Notes under the pieces: model-generated
The model's database searches: none
What the model saw: only the letters and a program-made list of their open reading frames with translations
What the model was told of the DNA's origin: nothing
Made by a program: the position numbers and the translations under genes
Shown: piece after piece, positions 53,325-59,968 of the stretch
How positions within the stretch are numbered: position 1 is the stretch's first letter
Layout: every line of letters begins with the position of its first letter
Origin: an uncultured Bacilli bacterium
GTDB taxonomy: Bacteria; Bacillota_I; Bacilli_A; RFN20; CAG-826
Assembly: GCA_905236715.1 (NCBI GenBank)
Contig: CAJOMQ010000016.1
Location: 1-59,968, forward strand
Direction of reading: 5' to 3'
Length of the DNA: 59,968 nt

Positions 53325-54143
53325 ATGACTGTCATTGAACTCAAAAACTTAAGTTTTTCATACGATAAGGAGCAATCCGCTCTCGATGATGTTTCACTAA
53401 CCATTGAAAAGGGAGAATATGTTTCCATCGTTGGACATAACGGGTCTGGCAAATCCACTTTAGCCAAATTATTGGTGGGTTTATTAGTACCTAGCGGTGG
53501 AGACATTTTTATTAATGGTGTCGCTTTGAATAACAAAAGTGCGAGTCAAGTAAGAAAAGACATGGCTCTGGTCTTTCAAAATCCCGATAATCAATTCATT
53601 GGGGCTACTGTCGAAGATGACATTGCTTTTGGTTTAGAAAATCATCAAATTCCTCATTCCGAAATGCGTGATATTGTTGTGGATTTTGCTGGCAAAGTGG
53701 GCATGAATGATTATTTAACTAGCGAACCATCACATCTTTCTGGTGGGCAAAAACAAAGAGTAGCGATTGCCGGTGCTTTGGCCTTATCGCCTAAAATACT
53801 GATTCTCGATGAAGCCACATCTATGCTTGATCCACGTGGTAAAAGAGAAATCACTGAATTAATTGAAAAATTACGTTCCGCTAATCCTGATTTAACGATT
53901 ATTTCCATCACTCACGATATTGAAGAAGCTTATTTGAGCAATCGCGTTATCGCTCTTAACAAAGGCAAAGTGGCATTTGATGGTAAACCAGAAGATATGT
54001 TTGCCCACAAAGATGTTTTTGAAGAATTACATCTTTCCACCCCATTTGTTTTACAAATGCAAAATAAATTAAAAGATATTGGTATTGATAGCAAAGCGGA
54101 GGATATCGATTCTTTAGCGGAGGCAATATGGCAATCCAAATAA
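53325..54143 (+). CDS. ecfA1: ECF transporter ATPase EcfA1
   Basis: 272 aa ABC ATPase of the energy-coupling module shared by vitamin and metal S components. Walker A GHNGSGKST (37-45), signature HLSGGQKQR, Walker B LILDEAT, and switch His in SITHDIEEA. The last 16 bases overlap ecfA2. Leaderless promoter directly upstream. Confidence 0.95.
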   Translation: MTVIELKNLSFSYDKEQSALDDVSLTIEKGEYVSIVGHNGSGKSTLAKLLVGLLVPSGGDIFINGVALNNKSASQVRKDMALVFQNPDNQFIGATVEDDIAFGLENHQIPHSEMRDIVVDFAGKVGMNDYLTSEPSHLSGGQKQRVAIAGALALSPKILILDEATSMLDPRGKREITELIEKLRSANPDLTIISITHDIEEAYLSNRVIALNKGKVAFDGKPEDMFAHKDVFEELHLSTPFVLQMQNKLKDIGIDSKAEDIDSLAEAIWQSK

Positions 54144-54973
54144 AGAATCTCTATTACGCTTATACAAAGGAAAAATATGCCTTAAAAGATGTCAATTTGA
54201 CATTTGAAGAAGGCACTTTTACCGCGCTTATTGGTGAAACCGGTAGTGGTAAATCCACTCTAGTGCAAAACCTCAACGCTTTATTAATACCCACCCAAGG
54301 GGAAATCCAAGTTGATGAATTTACAATTACCAATAACAAACACAAAAACAAAAAAATCCATCAATTAAGAAAGAAAGTCGCTCTTGTTTTTCAATTCCCT
54401 GAATATCAATTATTTGAAGAAACCGTTTTAAAAGATGTCGCTTTTGGTGTCCGCAATTTTGGCGCTAAACAAGAAGAAGCTTTGGCGCGTGCTAAAGAGG
54501 CTTTAACAAGTGTTGGTATTGATGAAAGCTATTATAACAAATCTCCTTTTGAATTATCGGGTGGAGAAAAAAGAAGAGTGGCTATTGCGGGTATTTTAGC
54601 TATTAATCCTGATATTTTAGTGTTAGATGAACCAACCGCTGGGTTAGATGCTAAAGGCACAAACGACATTATGTCTTTAGTGGAACAAATGCACCAAAAT
54701 GGTAAGACAATTATTTTAGTTACCCACGATATGGATATTGTGATGCGATATTGTCAAAAGACAATTGTTTTGCATAATGGTGAAGTTGTCTATAACGGCG
54801 CACCAAATCAACTATTTGATAGCTACAACGAAGATATGGCTATTGAAATTCCCGCTTTATATCGCCTTGGTTTATCCTTGAAACAAAAGGGTATCGATTT
54901 AGATTTATCCAAAATCAAAGATGTTGATGATTTGATTAAGCAAATACAAGATTGGAGAAACGACCATGAATAA
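54128..54973 (+). CDS. ecfA2: ECF transporter ATPase EcfA2
   Basis: 281 aa. Walker A GETGSGKST (36-44), signature FELSGGEKRR, Walker B LVLDEPTAGLD, His in LVTHDMDIV. Pairs with EcfA1 as a heterodimer. GGAGG ribosome site inside ecfA1. Overlaps ecfT by 8 bases. Confidence 0.95.
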   Translation: MAIQIKNLYYAYTKEKYALKDVNLTFEEGTFTALIGETGSGKSTLVQNLNALLIPTQGEIQVDEFTITNNKHKNKKIHQLRKKVALVFQFPEYQLFEETVLKDVAFGVRNFGAKQEEALARAKEALTSVGIDESYYNKSPFELSGGEKRRVAIAGILAINPDILVLDEPTAGLDAKGTNDIMSLVEQMHQNGKTIILVTHDMDIVMRYCQKTIVLHNGEVVYNGAPNQLFDSYNEDMAIEIPALYRLGLSLKQKGIDLDLSKIKDVDDLIKQIQDWRNDHE

Positions 54974-55847
54974 GATTACTTTTGGTCGCTATTCTCCAAA
55001 AAATACCTTTGTCCATAAAATGGATCCCCGCAATAAGATATTAATTCTTATTCTTTTGATGGTGGCTATTTTCTTACAATTCACCTATTGGTCAACCACA
55101 TTGATTTTAAGTGGTGTTTTATTGTTATCCATCATCATTATCATGATTATTTCTCGTATTAATTTTATTGAATTATTTAAGAGCATGGCGACGATGTGGT
55201 TATTAATTATTATCTTAATGGCGGCTTATATTTTTATACCAATGCAAACATATCAAAATGTGGCGTTTTATATCGGTACTTTCCCCATTTATTGGGATGC
55301 CATATATCAAAGCGGTTATATCATTTTGCGTTTGATTATGATGATTGCCTTAACGATGATTTTAACTGCAACGACAAAACCGATGGATTTAACATATGCT
55401 TTTGAATGGTATATGTATCCATTAAAAGTCATTCGCTTTCCCGTTAGTGAAATCGCTATGACATTATCAATAGCGTTGCGTTTCATTCCAACTTTATTAG
55501 ACGAAACAGACCGCATTATGAAAGCACAAGCATCTCGTGGTGTGGATTTCAATCACGGTCGTTTAGGCAAACGAATTAAAGCGGTTATTTCTTTAATCAT
55601 TCCCTTATTTGTGTCCGCGATTGAAAGAAGTGAAGAATTAAGTAATGCCATGGAAGCTAGGGGTTATGATCCAAAAGCTAAACGCACAAAATATCGTCTT
55701 TTACGTTTCTCTTGGAGAGATTTAATTGGTTTTATTTTATGTGGGGCATTATTCGGAGGAATTTTAACCCTCTTTATCTTTGACAAGAATATGGAAAATG
55801 GTCTGAATATCATTGAATATATCTTCCATGTTAATCCCGGATTTTAG
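54966..55847 (+). CDS. ecfT: ECF transporter transmembrane subunit EcfT
   Basis: 293 aa, about six membrane helices. The two coupling-helix motifs are present: ASRGVDF (around 192) and EARGYDP (around 231), which dock into the ATPases. Start MNKITFGRYSPKNTFVHKMDPRNKI is typical. No S component is adjacent; those genes lie elsewhere. Confidence 0.93.
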   Translation: MNKITFGRYSPKNTFVHKMDPRNKILILILLMVAIFLQFTYWSTTLILSGVLLLSIIIIMIISRINFIELFKSMATMWLLIIILMAAYIFIPMQTYQNVAFYIGTFPIYWDAIYQSGYIILRLIMMIALTMILTATTKPMDLTYAFEWYMYPLKVIRFPVSEIAMTLSIALRFIPTLLDETDRIMKAQASRGVDFNHGRLGKRIKAVISLIIPLFVSAIERSEELSNAMEARGYDPKAKRTKYRLLRFSWRDLIGFILCGALFGGILTLFIFDKNMENGLNIIEYIFHVNPGF

Positions 55848-55855
55848 GAGTTTTT

Positions 55856-56587
55856 ATGCGTCTATTAGCGAAAGTTAGTTATCAAGGTCATAATTATCAA
55901 GGTTGGCAAAAACAAATTGATGCCCCCACCGTGGAAGAAACGATTGAAAAAGTTCTTTCCCAAATTTTTGCCACCCCGATTTCTATCCACGGAAGTGGGA
56001 GAACGGATGCCGGAGTGCACGCTAAAGGGCAAAGATTTCATTTTGATATCCCAAAGCCATTTCCTATTGACCGTTTACAATATTCCATGAACTGTTTATT
56101 ACCAAATGATATCTATATCGAAACTTTAGAGGAAGTTAGCGATGATTTCCACGCCCGCTATTCCGCTAAAGGGAAAATTTATGAATATGATATTCTATTT
56201 GGTCATCGCGATGTTTTTTCTTATCAAACGGAAACCAATATCCCACAGCCAACTGATATATCCTTATTTAAAGAAGCTTTACAATTATTCGTGGGACAAC
56301 ATAATTTCCAAAATTTCACCTCCAAAGAAGAAGATGAAAATAATTTTGTTCGTGAAATATATGAAATCACTACCGAAGAAGTGGATAGTCACATGCGCAT
56401 AATCTTAAAAGGAAATGGATTTATGCGTTACATGATTAGATTCATCATTGGCACCTCTTTAGCGGTCGCCCAAAATAAGGAATCCTTATCATTTATAAAA
56501 GAACATTTAGATGGGGATGGAAAAAGAGATATTGTTTGCTATAAAGCACCAAGCGAAGGACTATATTTAATAGATGTCATGTATTAA
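55856..56587 (+). CDS. truA: tRNA pseudouridine(38-40) synthase
   Basis: 243 aa. Catalytic Asp in GSGRTDAGVHAKGQ; KGNGFMRYMIRFIIGT near the end. AGGAG ribosome site 8 bases after ecfT. The ecfA1-ecfA2-ecfT-truA order is standard in Firmicutes. Confidence 0.96.
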   Translation: MRLLAKVSYQGHNYQGWQKQIDAPTVEETIEKVLSQIFATPISIHGSGRTDAGVHAKGQRFHFDIPKPFPIDRLQYSMNCLLPNDIYIETLEEVSDDFHARYSAKGKIYEYDILFGHRDVFSYQTETNIPQPTDISLFKEALQLFVGQHNFQNFTSKEEDENNFVREIYEITTEEVDSHMRIILKGNGFMRYMIRFIIGTSLAVAQNKESLSFIKEHLDGDGKRDIVCYKAPSEGLYLIDVMY

Positions 56588-56609
56588 TATTCACATTTAA
56601 GCTATTTTT

Positions 56610-56618
56610 TGCTACAAT
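56610..56618 (+). promoter_or_regulatory. Extended -10 promoter of the YebC-family gene
   Basis: TGC then TACAAT, 24 bases before ATG 56643; GAAGGA ribosome site between them. Confidence 0.55.
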
Positions 56619-56642
56619 TTATCACCGAAAGAAGGAACTGTT

Positions 56643-57347
56643 ATGGGAAGAGCACATGAAGTAAGAGCAAAAGCCATGGCCGCAACCGCTGCCAAAAGAA
56701 GTGCGTTATTTATGAGAGCCAGTAAAGAAATTTATATGGCGGCGAAATCTGGTGAAGCTGATCCAGAAATGAATTTAGCTTTAAGATCCGCAATTGAAAA
56801 ATGGAGAGGTCAAAACGTCACTAAAGATGTTATTGATAGAGCTATTCAAAAAGCCAAAGGTGGTTCTGCGGAAGCCTATTCTGCTGGCCGCTATGAAGCA
56901 TTTGGTCCTGGTGGTTCCTTATTTATCATCGATACATTAACCGATAATTCTAATCGTGCTTTAGTGGAAGTCAGAAGTGCTATCACCAAAAAAGGTGGAC
57001 ATATGGGTTCAACCGCTTTCAATTTCACGGAAACTGGTATCTTCTCTTTCAAAGGTAACAATAGAGATGAAGTCGAAGAAAATCTCATTCTTTCCGATGT
57101 TGATGTCAGAGAAGTCACTGAAGAAGATGGTGTGATTGAAGTATTAGTAGAACCAGCTGCCTTCGGACAAGCTAGAGACGTCTTAGCGGATTTAGGTGTG
57201 AAAGAATTTGAAGTCGCGGAAATCACTTTCTTACCCAACGAACCAATCACTCTTGATGATCCCGAAGATAAACGTAAATATACAGAACTTTGCGACATGC
57301 TTGATGAATTGCAAGATGTGCAAAACGTCTATACAAACGTGCAATAA
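56643..57347 (+). CDS. YebC/PmpR-family protein
   Basis: 234 aa. Family start modified (MGRAHEVRAKAMAATAAKRSALFMRASKEIYMAAKSG) against the usual MSGHSKW; later GRYEAFGPGGSLFIIDTLTDN and FTETGIFSF are conserved. Members act as transcription regulators or as helpers that relieve ribosome stalling at proline motifs; the two are not separable here. Confidence 0.9.
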   Translation: MGRAHEVRAKAMAATAAKRSALFMRASKEIYMAAKSGEADPEMNLALRSAIEKWRGQNVTKDVIDRAIQKAKGGSAEAYSAGRYEAFGPGGSLFIIDTLTDNSNRALVEVRSAITKKGGHMGSTAFNFTETGIFSFKGNNRDEVEENLILSDVDVREVTEEDGVIEVLVEPAAFGQARDVLADLGVKEFEVAEITFLPNEPITLDDPEDKRKYTELCDMLDELQDVQNVYTNVQ

Positions 57348-57362
57348 TTAATAAACAAATGA

Positions 57363-57393
57363 AGGCCTTTCGACTAAGTCGAAGGCTTTTTTG
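57363..57393 (+). terminator. Terminator after the YebC-family gene
   Basis: AGGCCTTTCGACT / AGTCGAAGGCTTTT with a one-base bulge and short loop, then TTTTTT. Confidence 0.85.
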
Positions 57394-57445
57394 TTGTCTA
57401 ATAATTGCATTATTCATATCGGTAAAGTAAAATCAAAAAGGAAAT

Positions 57446-58387
57446 ATGAAAAAGATTTATCGTCGTTTATTTGTTTTATCTTCTGTTGGCTTATTTCTTA
57501 CTAGTTGTGGTTCCAAAGCCAAAACATTAGAACCTTCTTTTGTCAATTACACTTCCAAAGATATCGTTGATAAAGAAGATTTTGATGCCGCGATAGCAGA
57601 AAAAGATAAGGGATTAGCGTTTGCTGATATTCAATATTCCAAAACTTCATATCAAATTGAATCTAGTCGTACAGTTAATGTCACAACCGCATATCAATAT
57701 GAAAATGGTGTCATCACCGATAAAAGTGTCGAAAGATTAAATACGGCAAAATTATATAATCATTCTGATGATGTCATTACTTATGATATTGATTATTCGA
57801 TTAAAAACGAAAATAGTGGGGCCTCTGAATCAATATCTTATCCCCTTAATTATGTTTATCAAATCTATAAACAAAATATCGTTTTAGGGGAAAAGAATAC
57901 CAAATTATATAAAGTTATCCAAAGCGTAGATGTCACCCAAACTTTTGGCGGTTATGTCCAAGCTTCCCACGCTTTATCAAAGACTTATTCCGCGGATTAT
58001 GTGGATGAATATAACACTGTTTTTGCGGATTTCACCCAAGTGGATATACCTCTCATTTATTATGTGAAAAATAGTACCTTTACTATTGGTATATCCTATA
58101 AGGATAGAAGTATCCCAGAAGAACACAATTATTACAATGAAAAATATTCTGTGAGCGCAGTCTGTCAGATGGTCATCAAAAAGAATAATGTTTCCATCAA
58201 TGTGCAATATGAAATAAATCAAATTCTCGATAATTTTTCTGCTGAATACATTGCCGCGAAAAAGGTGGATTATAGTAAACAAACCACCAATATTTTCTAT
58301 TCCGAAGTCATCAATTTAAATGTCGGTGGCACCGTTTTAGCGGATTCTGTTGATATTTCCAAATATAGTCTTGGTAACGTCGAATAA
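57446..58387 (+). CDS. Secreted lipoprotein, unknown function
   Basis: 313 aa. Signal peptide with lipobox FLTSC (Cys21). The mature part alternates strand-like segments with Asn/Ser/Tyr-rich loops and has no recognised domain. AAAGGA ribosome site. Single gene before L13; probably surface exposed. Confidence 0.6.
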   Translation: MKKIYRRLFVLSSVGLFLTSCGSKAKTLEPSFVNYTSKDIVDKEDFDAAIAEKDKGLAFADIQYSKTSYQIESSRTVNVTTAYQYENGVITDKSVERLNTAKLYNHSDDVITYDIDYSIKNENSGASESISYPLNYVYQIYKQNIVLGEKNTKLYKVIQSVDVTQTFGGYVQASHALSKTYSADYVDEYNTVFADFTQVDIPLIYYVKNSTFTIGISYKDRSIPEEHNYYNEKYSVSAVCQMVIKKNNVSINVQYEINQILDNFSAEYIAAKKVDYSKQTTNIFYSEVINLNVGGTVLADSVDISKYSLGNVE

Positions 58388-58427
58388 TTTTCTCATCGAC
58401 ATTTCATTTATAAAAATAAATAAATGT

Positions 58428-58456
58428 TTGACTTTGGTATCTCACCCAAGTATGAT
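58428..58456 (+). promoter_or_regulatory. Promoter of rplM-rpsI
   Basis: -35 TTGACT, 17-base spacer, -10 TATGAT. A ~70-base leader follows, in a position where Firmicutes often carry an L13 leader; I cannot confirm its structure by eye. Confidence 0.75.
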
Positions 58457-58532
58457 TTTACTCGGCACAAAAGCTAAATTAATGAAGTCCCCGGTAAGGA
58501 AAAAGTTAGTTTGGTAAAGGAGGATTTACAGT

Positions 58533-58973
58533 ATGCAACGTCAAACTACAATTGCGAAAGCAAACGAAATCCAAAGAAAATGGTATGTCATTGATGCCAC
58601 AGACAAACCATTAGGAAGATTATGCTCTTATGTGGCACAAGTCCTCACTGGTAAAGTGAAACCAACCTGGACTCCCAATGTCGACTGTGGTGATTATGTC
58701 ATTATCATCAATGCCGAAAAAGTTGGCCTTTCTGGTAATAAACTAGAAACCAAGAAATACTACAATGTCTCTGGTTATGATGGCGGTCTCCGCACTCGTA
58801 GCGCCAAAGAAATGGTGGAGAAATATCCTGTCGAAATGGTGGAAAGATGCATCCACGGCATGTGTCCAAAAGGACGCTTAGGCCGTCAAATCGAAAAGAA
58901 ACTCTTCGTCTATGCTGGCCCAGAACATAAGCATGAAGCTCAAAAACCCGAAGTTCTTGAGCTCAAATTCTAG
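58533..58973 (+). CDS. rplM: 50S ribosomal protein L13 (uL13)
   Basis: 146 aa, normal length. Early assembly protein: [24 protein letters not shown] and [45 protein letters not shown] ribosome site; promoter TTGACT-17-TATGAT. Co-transcribed with S9, the universal pair. Confidence 0.99.
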   Translation: MQRQTTIAKANEIQRKWYVIDATDKPLGRLCSYVAQVLTGKVKPTWTPNVDCGDYVIIINAEKVGLSGNKLETKKYYNVSGYDGGLRTRSAKEMVEKYPVEMVERCIHGMCPKGRLGRQIEKKLFVYAGPEHKHEAQKPEVLELKF

Positions 58974-58987
58974 GAGGTAACTAGATT

Positions 58988-59386
58988 ATGGCAAAGAAAG
59001 CAGATCTTCAATATTACGGCACAGGTAGAAGAAAATCTTCTATCGCCCGTGTTTATGTCACCGAAGGTAACGGCAAAGTCGTTGTCAATGGTCACGATGT
59101 TAACGAATATATGCCTTATGCAACTCTCGTTATGGACCTCAAACAACCCTTAGTCTTAACTGGCACCGAAAACAAATACGATGTCAAAGCCGAAGTCAAA
59201 GGTGGTGGATTCACAGGTCAAGCCGGTGCAATTCGTCTCGGTCTCGCCCGTGCTTTATTAGAAGCTGGTTGTGACCGCTCTACTTTAAAAGCTGCTGGTA
59301 TGCTCGTGAGAGATAGCCGCGCTAAAGAAAGAAAGAAATACGGTCTTAAAGCCGCCAGAAGAGCACCTCAATTCAGCAAACGTTAA
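58988..59386 (+). CDS. rpsI: 30S ribosomal protein S9 (uS9)
   Basis: 132 aa. Its C-terminal tail ([14 protein letters not shown]) reaches the P-site t[22 protein letters not shown] and [20 protein letters not shown] are typical. GGAGG ribosome site inside the L13 end. Confidence 0.99.
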   Translation: MAKKADLQYYGTGRRKSSIARVYVTEGNGKVVVNGHDVNEYMPYATLVMDLKQPLVLTGTENKYDVKAEVKGGGFTGQAGAIRLGLARALLEAGCDRSTLKAAGMLVRDSRAKERKKYGLKAARRAPQFSKR

Positions 59387-59411
59387 TTCGTTTACGAATC
59401 AAAAAAGTGTC

Positions 59412-59442
59412 AAAAGAGGAGGACAAAATCCCCTCTTTTTTC
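59412..59442 (+). terminator. Terminator of rplM-rpsI
   Basis: AAAAGAGG / CCTCTTTT stem with inner G-C pairs, followed by TTTTTT. Confidence 0.85.
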
Positions 59443-59458
59443 TTTGTAAATTTCCTCG

Positions 59459-59487
59459 TTGATTTTTATATTCTCCTATTGTATATT
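59459..59487 (+). promoter_or_regulatory. Promoter of tRNA-Ile
   Basis: -35 TTGATT, 17-base spacer, -10 TATATT; start about 24 bases before the tRNA. Confidence 0.7.
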
Positions 59488-59517
59488 ATTAACGCTGTCT
59501 TTTAGACAAAGGCATGC

Positions 59518-59594
59518 GGGCCTGTAGCTCAGTTGGTTAGAGCGCGCCCCTGATAAGGGCGAGGTCGCTGGTTCAAGTCCAATCAGGCCCACCA
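59518..59594 (+). tRNA. tRNA-Ile (anticodon GAT)
   Basis: 77 bases with encoded CCA. Acceptor GGGCCTG; D arm GCTC/GAGC with loop AGTTGGTTA; anticodon loop CTGATAA giving GAT; T loop TTCAAGT. It stands alone, apart from any rRNA operon in view. Confidence 0.95.
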
Positions 59595-59668
59595 TTTAAA
59601 TTATTAAATTTAGTATTAATCTCTACTTTATTCATTAGTTCAGTCCTATTTTTTATCGACATATTGAA

Positions 59669-59905
59669 GTGGACATTTTTGGCGCAATAAGTGGCGCAAT
59701 AAGTGGCGTAAATAGTGGTTTTAACAAAGGTGAACAATCAATAATTGACCTATTGAAGGCAAATCCAAACTTATCAACTAAAGAATTATCTCAGACTCTA
59801 AATATACCTTTCAAAAGTATTCAGCGATATATTTCTCATTTGAAAGACAAAGGAGCGATTCGAAGAAACGGTTCAAATAAGACCGGTTATTGGGAGGTTC
59901 TTTAA
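59669..59905 (+). pseudogene. Winged-helix C-terminal remnant of an AlbA-type ATP-binding protein
   Basis: 78 codons from GTG, no ribosome site, beginning in a 12-bp tandem repeat (three units from 59681: GGCGCAATAAGT). The rest is a winged helix: IIDLLKANPNLSTKELSQTLNIPFKSIQRYISHLKDKGAIRR then NKTGYWEVL. This is the usual tail of AlbA_2/Fic-like DNA-binding ATPases; the ~400-residue front is missing and no start supports a free protein. It sits 75 bases after tRNA-Ile, suggesting a decayed element. Confidence 0.5.
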
Positions 59906-59908
59906 ACG

Positions 59909-59968
59909 ATGATAGCCATTCAAGAATATTTATTGTCACAAGCTGATCAAAAATATCGCGATTTTACT
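59909..59968 (+). CDS. Start of an AlkD-like DNA alkylation repair protein, partial
   Basis: 20 codons to the window end: MIAIQEYLLSQADQKYRDFT. The Gln-Asp/Glu-x-Lys-Tyr-x-x-Phe pattern resembles the N-terminus of AlkD-type HEAT-repeat glycosylases. GGGAGG lies 14 bases upstream. Too short for certainty. Confidence 0.4.
   Translation, partial: MIAIQEYLLSQADQKYRDFT

Overview
The window comes from a low-GC, probably anaerobic and host- or sediment-associated Bacilli/Mollicutes-like bacterium. The ribosomal super-operon, the cysS-rlmB-sigma order and the ecfA1-ecfA2-ecfT-truA order are those of Firmicutes. An oxygen-independent ribonucleotide reductase, an NfnAB-type flavoprotein pair, rubredoxin, QueH and an ECF transporter fit anaerobic life. 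By my reading TAA and TAG end 75 of the 76 genes whose stop is visible; only the ADP-ribosyltransferase-like gene near 10 kb ends in TGA. Every intact gene still reads correctly in the standard code.

Layout. 1-4861: end of a sugar permease, a GH36 alpha-galactosidase-like enzyme, a GT-B-like protein and a frameshifted FAD oxidoreductase. 4904-8946 (minus): an M29 aminopeptidase and a zinc-ribbon/SPFH pair resembling Bacillus YdjG/YdjI. 9062-11110 (minus): an accessory locus encoding an HTH-DUF3990 protein and a partner, preceded by exact 33-bp direct repeats and palindromes. 11182-18868: tRNA-Ala, a LysR/MATE divergent pair, a nucleoside hydrolase, a DUF3810 metalloprotease-like protein, rubredoxin, DUF362 and peptidase T. 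18942-23213: a kinase-like orphan, prs, tgt, queA and queH in one run. 23239-24378: two envelope proteins.

24513-39975 is one long ribosomal/secretion/transcription operon (S10 to L17, with secY, adk, map, infA and rpoA). L30 is missing. Several of its proteins carry low-complexity charged tails. Most strikingly, L5 is fused behind two DUF1508 (YegP-type) domains and a long Lys/Glu/Pro/Ala linker.

40062-46984 holds an esterase, folD, a dCMP deaminase, a frameshifted nrdG, a YoeB/YefM-like toxin-antitoxin pair with an operator inside its promoter, trxB, and nrdD with a fused glutaredoxin-like domain. 47509-56587 holds nfnA, nfnB, nadK, cysS, rlmB, a sigma-H-like factor whose Shine-Dalgarno lies inside the preceding terminator, the ECF module and truA. 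56643-59968 holds a YebC-family regulator, a lipoprotein, L13, S9, tRNA-Ile, a winged-helix remnant and the start of an AlkD-like gene.

Best candidates for something new are the DUF1508-L5 fusion, the repeat-controlled HTH-DUF3990 locus, the recurring leaderless promoters (a -10 box 7-8 bases before ATG), and the terminator hairpin that sequesters the sigma factor's ribosome binding site.
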